In this document: piece after piece, positions 29,997-40,234 of the stretch | Position numbering within the stretch: the first letter of the stretch is position 1 | How the letters are laid out: each line of letters begins with the position of its first letter | NCBI GenBank assembly: GCA_029378245.1 | Contig: JARKIF010000216.1 | Location: 1-49,467, forward strand | DNA length: 49,467 nt | Origin: Roridomyces roridus | Lineage: Eukaryota > Basidiomycota > Agaricomycetes > Agaricales > Mycenaceae | Direction: 5' to 3' | Translations under genes and position numbers: made by a program | The notes under the pieces: model-generated | Told to the model about the DNA's origin: nothing | Databases searched by the model: none | The model's input: the letters and a program-made list of their open reading frames with translations, nothing else

Positions 29997-31295
29997 CTAA
30001 ATCAGATTGGGATTATGCTCCCAACCCAGCAAGTCCTTTGCCTTGCTGCAATTAAAAAACCCCGCTCCACCTGTGATACCCCCTGCCTTAACAGGGACAT
30101 TTGGCCAATGCTCCTGTAGCAATTGGCTTGTCTCTCCGTCAAACGTTGTTTCGGGGGCGACAATAAAAAATGACTCTGCAGCGGAAGGCCACTTGACTGT
30201 AGGTTGGGAGATGGCCAGGATGAAGGCTTCAGCGGCAGAGTCCTCCTGCGAAGACATCAAAGAGTTGTAAAAACCAAGAAAAATGGATGCCCACCTGCAC
30301 GTATCCCCAAAGATCCTTCCTCCTGTATTCGTCCGAAACATCCGCCTGTTGAACAAACGCACGACTTGGGACGGACCTGACCTCTCGATCAGAGTCGGTG
30401 CACAGTGAGAAAGAGGATGACGGACCAATGCAGACGGAGGTTTGCGACCCGCATATCCGGGTACCGGCGGACAATAGTGTCTGCCTGGAGTTCAGATATT
30501 CTTAGGACCTAGGGTTAGCTGAGAAGACGCGGCAGGACGATTTCATACACTTTGGACAGGCCATATGGCTCGTCGGGTAAACAGGGGTGACTCTCGTCGA
30601 TGGGGAAGAACTCGAAATGCTGTTCTGTGGCGAACAGTCCCCGGAGAACGTTCACAGATGAAGCCTGCTGGTGTGTTGGACAAGGGAGACCCAAGGAAAT
30701 ATTGTTTTACCTGCGCAACGCGGTTGATTCCCAGCTAGAGGAAATGAGCTTCGTATCTGAGCGTCAGATGCAAAGGTACTACCTCTGCAGCAGCACGTAG
30801 AATGTTCCATGACATTACGACGTTACTGAAGGGCCAGTCCGTTAATGCCTTGATGCACTGAGATATACCTCGTACGTGTTGTGTACGACGACTTGGTAGT
30901 CTCCAGGTCGCGGCAAAGCCGCCAGATGAAGGATGGCTTCGCATCCTTCAAGGGCCTGAGAGGGATTGAGATAGCGCTCCACCCATTGTTTTGAAGAGGG
31001 CGACCTTGACGGTTTCGTCGTAGTTCCTCAGGTCAACCTGAAGAAAAGTGAAGTTTTCGCCCAACTCGCGGTCATTTGCGGTCGACAATGCGGTATGGTC
31101 GATTCCGAGGACGTGGTAGCCATGAGCGAGCGCTCTAAGGACAACACGCTTGCCGACGCTTCCATTAGAGCCAGTGACCGCGATTTTTGGCAGTGGGTGA
31201 GGGACGGTGGACTTGTTCATCTGGGAATTGTAATATAGCAAGACTGGGATGAAGACGGCCAGGAGGAGAGGTAGCAGGTGGTATTTGAACGGCAT
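29997..31295 (-). CDS. NAD-dependent epimerase/dehydratase-family protein, N-terminally anchored
   Basis: Eight exons in transcript order: 31295-31005, 30955-30876, 30825-30783, 30734-30711, 30667-30551, 30508-30422, 30381-30295, 30245-29997; predicted length 325 aa. It is an extended short-chain dehydrogenase fold. The N-terminal hydrophobic segment (YHLLPLLLAVFIPVLLYY, residues 5-22) is likely a membrane anchor. Then come the NAD loop IAVTGSNGSVGKRVV, ILHLAALPRPGDY, the catalytic YGLSK (Tyr-x3-Lys), LQADTIVRRYPDMRVANLRL, and a C-terminal GGAGFFNCSKAKDLLGW. The substrate (sugar nucleotide or other) cannot be told. The ATG at 31295 gives the anchor; a second at MNKSTV would give a soluble protein. 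Exon 4 is only 24 nt. Confidence 0.82.
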
Positions 31296-31821
31296 ATAGT
31301 AGTATCTCTTCAATATGGCGGAGGTTACTTACGGAGCCTCAAGAGAGTCTGAAGGCTAGGTTGATACATCAGCACTGCCACCTGATGGTTCGAAACTTTC
31401 TCTTGTCTCCCACTCTTCTTATCTTCAAAATTACTTAGTCAACTCTATCTGCTATGAAACCACAACTTTCGACTACCTGGGAGATTGCGGAACATGACGG
31501 ACCTTCCATCATCTGCAGGAACCAATGCGATATACTCGATTCCCAAGTGCCAATAAGTTGACATGTCCTATGAGTTGGTTTGGCCGGCCCTGCCCTTGGA
31601 CTGTTCCAACGCAACCTTGAGAAATAGCGGATTCCTGAATTTCTCTCAACTACACTCCCAAGACGACGCAGCTTTGGATAGGCTAGGATATTATCTCACT
31701 TAGTTCCATCAACCCCACGTGGAAAAGTTCGTTCCCATCCTCTTCTTTGATTATCTCCCGGCCGCCATCCCTATTTAAACGGATCCCCGTCTCGGCCGCT
31801 CAGGTAATTGTCCCGCTCATT
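31296..31821. other. Divergent upstream region between epimerase and oxoprolinase genes
   Basis: No gene seen. It contains a TATA-like box for the rightward gene, listed next. A GGTTCGAAAC string at about 31388 is not part of a foldable tRNA. Confidence 0.4.
31772..31779 (+). promoter_or_regulatory. TATA-like box (TATTTAAA) of the oxoprolinase gene
   Basis: TATTTAAA lies 43 bp upstream of the proposed ATG at 31822, a sensible distance. It supports transcription starting near 31800 and therefore a very short first exon. Confidence 0.4.
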
Positions 31822-34800
31822 ATGTTCGTCCATTCCGACTTGCTCATTTTTCACATCAGTGCTCACGGTTAAGCTTGCAGGGCATCCTCGAATGATCTAT
31901 ACAGAATAGGCTGCGACGTTGGGGGCACGTTCACAGATGTGTTCCTTCTTAATGTCCAGACCGGCGAAACCTGGCAAGCCAAAGTTCCCAGTACACCCGA
32001 AGATCAAAGTGTCGGAGTGCGGACTGGGATAGACCAAATCTTGGACAAGATTCCCGACGGCTCGAATGTAGTGCTCCAAGTGCTAAACCACGGCACTACT
32101 GTCGGGACCAATGCCATTCTCGAGGGGCGAGGAGCCAAGGTCGCTCTAATTGTTACGGAAGGCTACCGAGATCTCTTGCAAACCAGACGATCTCAGGTTC
32201 CTGGTGGCAAGTCGTTTTATATCTCTGTGTAAAACTCTCTGAGAATGCCGCAGGATTGGCGAGCTGGATAACCTGGAAAAAGCCTGAACCTCTTGCGCCA
32301 CTCGAAATGACGATTGAAGCACCTGGGCGGATAGCTACCGATGGCGCAGAAGTTCGGCCATTCAACGCAGAGCTTTTCACCCAGAGACTGCGGCAATCCC
32401 TTGTCCCTCAGAAACCCGAGTCGATTTGTGTCTGCCTGGCTAATTCGTTTGCCAACCCAGCTCAGTACGTGTGAACTACACTTTGAAATAACACACTTCA
32501 TTCTCTTTCGTAGTGAACAAGCTGTCCTCCGCGTGTTGGCCGACGTACTGCCGGACATTCCCATCTCTCTCTCTTCAGAAGTTCTACCGGAGCTTATGGA
32601 ATACGAGCGAGCGGTCACGACCGTCTGCAACAGTTACATCAAACCAAAGGTCGCGTCGTACCTCAACAACCTGCTCAAATCCTTGCAAGGAAAGACCAAA
32701 CATCTGCGCATCCTACGGTCGGACGGAGGGTTGTCCTCTGTCTCTTTGGCGACACGCTTTCCGGTGACTTTATGCCTCAGTGGCCCTGCTGGCGGGGTTT
32801 CGGGAGTGGTTTCGGTGGTAGCAGCGGAAACCAAGTACCGGAACTTGGTTACTGTAGATATGGGTGGTGAGCATGAACCTCATTGCTATCAATACACAAC
32901 CTCATTCTGATAGGTACATCGACGGACGTGTCTCTAATTGAGGACGGGCAACCCCGGATTCGCAGAGAAACACATGTTGCCGATCTGATTGTTAAATCCC
33001 CCTCTGTGGATGTACGCACTTGCGGTGCTGGTGGAGGCTCAATTGCCCACGTCCCCGAAGTCAGCATCTTTCCTTCTTTTTATTCCTGTTTTTGAATCTC
33101 GATCCTCCAGGTTACCAAGTCCCTTCGTGTGGGCCCCGAGAGCGCCGGCGCAGTTCCAGGTGAGCCAACTGCGGTTTTTCCCCTGATAATTGCTCATATC
33201 GTGCAGGACCGGCCTGCTACGGGAAGGGCGGCACGCAAGCAACAGTCACGGATGCTAACGCGGTGCTTGGCTACCTTCCTGAATTTCTGCTTGATGGGAC
33301 TTTCAAGCTAGACCTCGAGGCGGCACGGCGCGCGGTTCAGAAGACGGCCGACGATCTTGGAATCAGCCTCTACGAGGCGGTAAGCAAAGATTCACAGCTG
33401 CTTGATATCTTCTTATATTTCTTCCAGGCAGAGGGAATCATACGCATCGTGAACGAGACCATGTATGGCGCCCTTAGATTGGTTTCCATTGAGCAGGGCT
33501 ACGACCCGAGGGATTTCAGTCTCGTCGCCTTCGGAGGAGCTGGACCGCTGCATGGTAACGCTCTCGGGATGCTTCTCCACGCTTTCCCCGTCATCATTCC
33601 TCCGTCGCCGGGTGTTCTGTGCGCTCGCGGAGATGCGACGACTATTTTGCGACATGAAGAAACCCGGACGTTCATCCGGACTCTGGGGCACACCAGTAAC
33701 GCGGAAATTATCCACGGCTATGATGAGCTACTGGCCAAGGCGGCGAAGATCATGCTTGAAGAGCAAGGTGTGCCGAAGAACAGTCAAGTACGTTGTGTTT
33801 GGCAGTGGGAGGGTTTTCTTAAAAATGTTGCACAGGTGTTCAAGTACCAAGCGGATCTACGATATCTGGGCCAAGCCATCACGATTCCGGTTGACGTCCA
33901 CCTCGGGCAACTTCAGTCAGATGCAGCTGCGCACATCAGCGACCTCTTTGAGAAGGCTCACCAGAAGGCATTTACCTACAAGCTCTCGTCCGCTATCGAG
34001 GTCAGTGAAAACTCGGTTGTGGAAAGGAAATCATTGATCCGGCAACAGTTGATGAATCTTCGGATCGTTGCCGAGGAGGTGCCGCCCGAGTATAAGATCA
34101 AAAAACTCAAGCCGGCCGACACTCCGGATCCTGATCCGACGGCTGTCATTGGCCGAACGACCCTTGTATATCAAAACACGGAATTCAAGGAGAGTCCGAT
34201 TTGGAAACGTTCCCTCCTCACTTGCGGACATGTGGTCCGCGGACCCTGTATCGTTACCGAATTGGACAGCAACACTCTTGTGAGACATGTCATCCTTGGT
34301 GAAGAATTGGGCTTATATATTGCCAGGTACTCCCCGGGTTCAAGGCCGAAGTCGATGAAATCGGCAACCTTCTCATATGGCCTTTGGAAAGTGCCGTGCT
34401 CATAGATCCAGCGGAGAAAGATTTGGACTCGGTCGCCGTCGATATTTTCGAGTCAGCCCTGCGGAATGCACGAAATGAAATGGACACACTCATGACTCGC
34501 GCGTCGCTGAGTCCCGCAATCAGGTTTTTTGACCTTTGTCCAGTTGTAGACAGCATTCTGAGCTCAGTACCAGGGAACAGCAAGATGAATTCAACGTCAT
34601 TGCAGAGCCCAGTGGAAAGATGATTGTCGGCCAATTTGGCTCATTTATTGGCCAGTTCCTCGAACGCTGGAAAGGGACCATAGAAGGTGCGTATACACAT
34701 CTCACCTCCCGCCGTCCCTGACGTGTATATAGAAAACGATGTCTTCCTCGTAAACGACCCGTATAGTATCGGAGGCAGCGTTAGTCATTTGAACGACTGG

Positions 34801-36795
34801 CTGGTCATGATGCCTGTCCATATGAACGGCAAGCTCATTGCGTGGGCGGCCAACTTTGGCCATATGACGGACAATGGCGGCGCAGTTCCCGGGTCCCTGC
34901 CGACTGGTGCGATGTCCATATTCGAGGAGGGCATTCAAATCCCTGTGACCAAGGTCGCGTCTCGTGGAGTCTGGAATGAGGCGTTGATGGAACTGCTCTA
35001 CCGCAATTGCAGACTGCCAGAGTGGAACCGCGGTGATACCCAGGCTCTTGTTGCTGCCTGCACTTTGGCCGGACGGCGGATGCAAGAGCTCTACACCCGA
35101 TTTGGCGACAAGAACTATTTCGCAGCCATCAACGAACTATTGGACCGCAATCGCAAGGTCATTGGCTCGCTGATCAACAATGTGATTCCAGAGGAGCCGG
35201 TCTACTTTGAGGACTGGATTGACGATGACGGAAGAGGTGTGGGCCCCTGGAAAGTCGCGTGCACCATGTCGAAGAGCAACGGAATCTTGCGGCTCGATTT
35301 CACTGGTACAGACCCGCAATCGCCGTCTTCAGTCAACTATTACTTGAGTCACAATATGTTCAAGGTATGCACCTGAAGGGTGGCATGTCCGTGGAAGCTA
35401 ACCGCAGCTGCGATAGATGTTTTTAGGAATTTATCTGGTCACCGTGTATGACCCGCGCTGCGTGGTGAATGACGGTGAGTGTCGATACGAGTATTTTCAG
35501 CCATTCTGAGCGTTTCATGAGGTTTTCACGATCTTGTTGAGATGTACATCCCGGAAGGCACCCTCCTCAACCCAATTAGACCTGCTGCGCTGTCCAGTCG
35601 CACTCATCTCCTCGGCAGAGTGATGGATTTGCTGTCTGGACTCCTTGGGCAGAAGGCCCCGGAGTTTATGACCGCTGGAGGTGAGTTCCAATGATAATAT
35701 TGGCTACTGGGGGCTGATTTCCCCCACGGCTTCAGTGATAGCCCGCACCTTTTCGTCTCGGGGTCAGAAGTTCCGGAGAAGTTGGAAAAATCGTTTCTAA
35801 TCAGCCATCAACAGGTTCAAGGAGAACGGGGAGTGGTACCAGGTTTGATCCCGTTTGTAGGCATGAATTTGGCTAATTCCAGTCGTAGCTGTACCAAATT
35901 GGCTTCGGGGGGATCCCAGCCAGGCCCCACGGCGATGGGATGGACGGGCATTGTGTGTGGCCGGCCATGAAATCAGTTCCGAACGAGGTACTTTTTGATG
36001 CACGTGATATACACTCTATTGATCCCCTCTCAGTTCCTTGAGCTATACTACCCTCTCCGTATCGAAGAGTACAACACCGTCACCGACTCGGGCGGCCCCG
36101 GGTTCTGGAGAGGCGGTAATGCACAACGCATCTTTTACCGCTTCCTGGAGGAGGGAGAAGTCTCGATTCACGATGACCGATGGCTCAGCAAACCTTGGGG
36201 AGTTCTAGGCGGCGAACCTGGTGGACGGTCGTCCAAGATTCTCGTCCACGACGGCGACGGCAGTGGCAGACGGGAAGTGGTAAGCCGATCAGCCGTTTGA
36301 TCTCAACTTTGATCTCAACTGTTTGCAGCTGCAAAGCAAACAAGACCACATCAAGGTACAGAAGGGAGACAAGCTTGAATGGTTGACTTGGGGATAAGTC
36401 CAAATTCTCATCTCTCAGGCCCGCACTAAGAGCCCTCTACAGGTGGTGGATACGGTGACGCTCTCAAACGCGACGCCAAATTCGTCGCGCTCGAGGTCCA
36501 CCGCGGATTAGTCTCGTTCGAAGGTGCTAAACGCTACGGCGTTGTCGTGAACCTCGACTATACCGTCGATGAAGCAGCCACGACCGCTCTACGCTCCGAG
36601 ATGGCAAGTGCCCGACCCGCAGGTCCACCGGAAATCTTCAATAGAGGAGGCACCTGGGATGAGTTGCGGGCCAAGGCGTTGGAAGAAACGGGCTTGCCGG
36701 CGCCCAAGCTGCCGTGGGAGGTGCCTTTGCGAGGCCCGATGACGGCGCTGCCTTACTTTAAAGAGTGGAAGAAACGCCATGGAGTCAAAGACTGA
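31822..36795 (+). CDS. Hydantoinase / 5-oxoprolinase-family ATP-dependent hydrolase, possibly inactivated
   Basis: Twenty-one exons: 31822-31867, 31910-32203, 32254-32464, 32514-32866, 32914-33059, 33111-33159, 33207-33379, 33428-33787, 33836-34000, 34049-34279, 34327-34523, 34574-34686, 34733-35364, 35417-35474, 35522-35680, 35729(or 35736)-35762, 35815-35842, 35889-35987, 36034-36279, 36329-36392, 36443-36795. If joined in frame it encodes about 1,336 aa, the family size. The HyuA half has CDVGGTFTDVFLL, LNHGTTVGTNAILEG, LCLSGPAGGVSGVV, VTVDMGGTSTDVSL and LVAFGGAGPLHGNALG. The HyuB half has VFLVNDPYSIGGSVSHLNDW, GHMTDNGGAVPG, SDSPHLFVSG and DSGGPGFWRGGNAQR. The family opens 5-oxoproline or hydantoin rings using ATP. 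Two splice sites are defective (35681-35735 and 36392-36442, see findings), and exon 1 is a best guess. The 3' end is duplicated at 38560. Confidence 0.8.
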
Positions 36796-37163
36796 ATGTT
36801 TGTAACTTGTATTCTACAGAATGAGTATTCGTAGATTTCGACTGTGTTCCTGAGCAACTTCAGCTCCTTGGATTCTGCAACACTGCAGCAACAGGTTGGT
36901 CGTTCAAAGCACGATGATCCGGAAAATATTTATTCTGGAATGAGGGTCCTGATGGCTTTAAGACTCGACGGAAAATGAAACGACCAGTATTAGACGTGAT
37001 ACCTCTGTGCAAGGGGCGGTCCATGCGAGATACTGTGCAGTATATCCGGGCTTACACGTGATCGCGTCTAGGCGATCAATGCTGTGCTGCCAAACACGAT
37101 GTTGGGCGCGTCAGCGCTCAGCAGTGCTCGCCGCTGGACGCTTCTTACTTCCCACCGCCTCGG
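36796..37163. other. 3' flank of the oxoprolinase gene
   Basis: It contains the oxoprolinase 3' untranslated region (tgtaacttgtattctacag just after the stop), which recurs near 38880. Nothing else was recognised. Confidence 0.4.
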
Positions 37164-38466
37164 TGCACGTTGGCAGAGGCAAAGCTACTAGCAGCTGACC
37201 TTCAGGACCCCATCAAACATTATCATGAACTCGGAGCCAGAAAGTGTGCCGAGGGCCTGTGGCCCGCATTGCGCCTCAAACCTGTCTTTCCACTGGGATA
37301 TCCTCCGCCTTTGCAAACATCCAGTCCGAATTGGCTCAGCGAATCTAGCAGCGGTCGCTTGGAATGGTTGGGGGACGCCCTCGTAGCCGCCGCAATATCT
37401 GCATCTGCAGACCGTCATGTACTGAATCACGCCGAGCATATACCCACAGTGCGTCTTTCTATTCAACACATGAACTGCGCGTCATCTAGGACAGAAACTT
37501 GTTGAGACCCTAGCCAATCGTGTTCATCTCGCGCATCTCGCTCTGCTCTATGGTCTACATCGGGAACTTCAATGGCAAGGATGTGCGATATATTCGAGTC
37601 TTTTGTCGGGCCGTGGCAACGGAACATGGTTGGTGCTTTTCTCCCTCCATGTTGATTTGTCTCATGTTGGCAGGGATTCCGTCTACGCTTTCTCGACTTT
37701 GCAAACTATTCGATCCTTAGGTCGCAGCCTATCTCGCGGAGAATCCCGCTCAGTTTGTGGTGTTTCCTGGCCGGTACAACGCTCGCAAGCGCAAACGTGA
37801 CCTAAAATGTGCGCCCTCGCATGCACCTGGCCCCCTTGTCTCAGCTGAGGTGTTCATATCCAAGCCGACCACGGACACACATGCCGTTTTGCACCAAGAA
37901 CGGCCGCGATGGCTCAAGTTTCCTTCCTTCTGTGCTGAATTCGGCAACTCCTACCACCCCCTCCCCGTTTCCACAATACTCAGGCTCTCACAGAGGCGCT
38001 CACAAGCCCTCTTTTCCATCCATGGGTGTCGTCGGCAATGAGCGCTACAGATGGCTTGGATTACGCATCCATTCGCTGGCGATAACCTGTGTCTTTGGAT
38101 GCACTCCAATCGACACCGCTTGCCCAACTCAATATTATCAGAGTGGAGTGTATAGACGGTGGTTTACTTGGTCGTCTCGGTGCACTTCTGCGGTTGGACA
38201 AATATCTTCGTCTTCCCCAGAAGCGCGACTGCCCCCCTCGAGAGCCCTCCGCTTGTGATTGCGCCGACGCGTTCTACGGGTTAATCGGCGCCATGTACAC
38301 GCAATTAGGTGGGTTTGGTTTTATTCGTCTCATTCGTACTCATTGAGTATACGCAGGCTGGGATGGACTGATCGAATGGCTACACGAGTTGTTGCTACCC
38401 TGGATTCTGGCTCCCGCCCGTGGGACGTTTCGTATCAGTCCCGGTGCCCAGAAACGGCGCGATGAA
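37164..38466 (+). pseudogene. Wrecked RNase III-type gene (two RNase III-like domains)
   Basis: Fragments in changing frames spell an RNase III-family protein. First domain: SSGRLEWLGDALVAAAIS, QKLVETLANRVHLAHLALLYG, DIFESFVG then RAVATEHG. Linker: VAAYLAENPAQFVVFPGRYN. Second domain: RYRWLGLRIHSLAIT, LDALQSTPLAQLNIIRVE, ADAFYGLIGAMYTQLG then WDGLIEWLHELLLPWI. The lesions are a one-base mismatch at the intron near 37448-37490, a one-base loss inside FVG|AVATEHG (about 37600), a TAG at about 37718 where KLFDP should continue to VAAYL, and a shift near 38090. Several short introns remain recognisable. The active-site acidic residues cannot be tested in such a damaged frame. It lies between the oxoprolinase gene and its duplicate fragment. 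Confidence 0.7.
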
Positions 38467-38559
38467 GGGCAAGGTCAGAAAATCTAACGGGAGACTATTT
38501 ATCTTTCCACAAGAACACTCCTTGGATCAGAGGAGTGATCACTCGACAAGTTGTCTTGC

Positions 38560-38905
38560 CGTTTTTTGGAAGAGGGAAAATTTTCGCTCATGACCGGCGA
38601 GTACAAATGTTTGGACTGCACACTCTCCCTGATGTTTATGCAGATGATCGAGCAAACCCGGGGGATCCTCGTCCACGATGGAGACGGCTGTGGCCGGCGC
38701 GAGGTGGTAGGTATCCAGGTTATTTCCTCTTCCATCGACTGATTTTTCCGTAGCTACGAAGCAAACAAGACCATGTCAAGGTAAAGAAGGGAGACATGCT
38801 TGAGTGGTGCACTTGAGGAGTGCCTCTGCGAGGACCATGACGTTTCTTGCTCATGGAGTCAAAGACTGAATATGTTTTGCAACTTGTATTTTACAGAATG
38901 ATTTT
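38560..38905 (+). pseudogene. Duplicated 3' fragment of the oxoprolinase gene
   Basis: The frame reads FLEEGKFSLM, then RGILVHDGDGCGRREV, an intron, then SKQDHVKVKKGDMLEW. It matches exons 19-20 of the gene at 36140-36390 (FLEEGEVSIH, KILVHDGDGSGRREV, SKQDHIKVQKGDKLEW). The sequence after it (catggagtcaaagactgaat, then an aacttgtattttacagaatg stretch) matches the true gene's last codons and 3' untranslated region at 36779-36820. Most of exon 21 is deleted. It is non-coding as it stands, and its end abuts the macro-domain gene. Confidence 0.8.
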
Positions 38906-38922
38906 TCGTACATTGTACAGGG

Positions 38923-40036
38923 TTAAGAAGGGGGATCGGTAGCAGCCTCCGTCTCAGCGGATTCCTCAGGCGGAGCGACTTCAGTTGATTCCGTAGCCGT
39001 CGACTCTTCAACAGGTTTGTCGTCCGAAACAGAAAGATCCGGAAAATACTCAGGAATGAGTGCCCTGTTGGCTCTGAGAGACAAAGAATGGAGCGACCAG
39101 CAACACGTACTCGTAGACCTCCTTGTCCTTGTTACTCCAGACCACGAAAATTACACGGTCGAGCTAGATATGATGATGAGCTCGAAAGTCGCAGAATCGC
39201 CGCAGTCTTGCCTTGCTGCCAACGTCAGACTCGCAAAAGCGTCGAGCCAGATCGAGGGCGATGTGGGTCGCATCTTCTATAGGATATCCGTATATCCCTG
39301 TAGAAATCGACGGAAAGGCCTAGGAACAGAATGAGTCTGAACTATCCAATGCAGAATTCTTACAATATGTTTCAAGTCATTCTCGACTGCCAGATTCAAA
39401 CTTGTCTGATAGCACGATTCGAGTTGTTGCGCCCGAGTTTCAATATCCGAGCGCGAATATATTGGCCCGATAGTGTGGATGATACGTTTCCTGGGTTCAG
39501 TATTCGGTCGTGTGCCAGGCGATGTTGAAAAGACGACGAACGAAGGGAGCTTGTAAGCGCCAGTAATCTTGGACTCGCCTGTCTCGCATCCATCGAGTGT
39601 CTTGCATTCTTCATACAGCTCGTCCCCTGCCGCGGCATGAATGGCGCCATCGACTCTTACGCGAATCTCTAAGTCCTCCGTCGGTGATACAGAGAAAGAA
39701 CGAACCTCCGCCGCCACCTATCCGTCGCGTCGCGTTAAAACGCGAGCACAAAAGCTAAGACGCGCACCTAAGAGACTCCGATTTGCGGCATTCACGATGC
39801 CATCGACCTCCATCACAGTAATGTCCCCTTGACTGGAAGCATGTCAAGAATACAAGCAATTGACTCGTCGCTCGTCCTCACAAGAGACAGATCCGGTCCA
39901 AGTACTCTGCATTCGGCTGGTACCGTTGTTTCGCGGGAGCCTTGAGGACGCCATCCTGGTACAACTGGCGGATGGTCTTGATATCGGCCAATTTCACAAC
40001 CGCGGCGTTTTCAGAGTCGGAATTCGAGTCAGACAT
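38923..40036 (-). CDS. Macro-domain protein (ADP-ribose binding or hydrolysing)
   Basis: Eight exons in transcript order: 40036-39882, 39832-39768, 39717-39706, 39653-39542, 39490-39364, 39319-39212, 39163-39111, 39064-38923; predicted length 257 aa. The macro domain shows QGDITVMEVDGIVNAANRSL, then GGGGVDGAIHAAAGDEL, ESKITGAYKLPS, IIHTIGPIYSRS, IAFPSISTGIYGYP and LDRVIFVVWSNKD. It belongs to the MacroD class, which binds ADP-ribose and removes it from acidic residues or O-acetyl-ADP-ribose. The N-terminus is a short Ser/Asp lead-in, and the C-terminal 50 residues are acidic. Exon 3 is a 12-nt microexon writing the Gly loop, and the intron at 39211-39164 is GC-AG. Confidence 0.9.
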
Positions 40037-40234
40037 GTTGTGAACAAACGATTGTGAGGAACGAAGGCAAAGTATCAAGTACAAATGATTTCCTAATACA
40101 TGCAACAGGGGAACCGCCCGAGCTCCCGCCGCCCGGAAGTGTGTAGAGAGTGGATAGTTTACGTACAAAGGTGCTGCGTAGCATGCACATTAATCCGAGT
40201 TATAAAGCTGTAAATAAATAAAAAAGTAAGGTCG

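Noticed and set aside
31380..31400. GGTTCGAAAC, tRNA B-box-like
   Set aside because: No matching A-box or foldable acceptor and anticodon arms nearby.
34001..34048. In-frame readable stretch in the oxoprolinase gene
   Set aside because: It has donor gtcagt and acceptor aacag at normal intron length (48 nt), and the flanks join as in homologues; treated as an intron though it has no stop.
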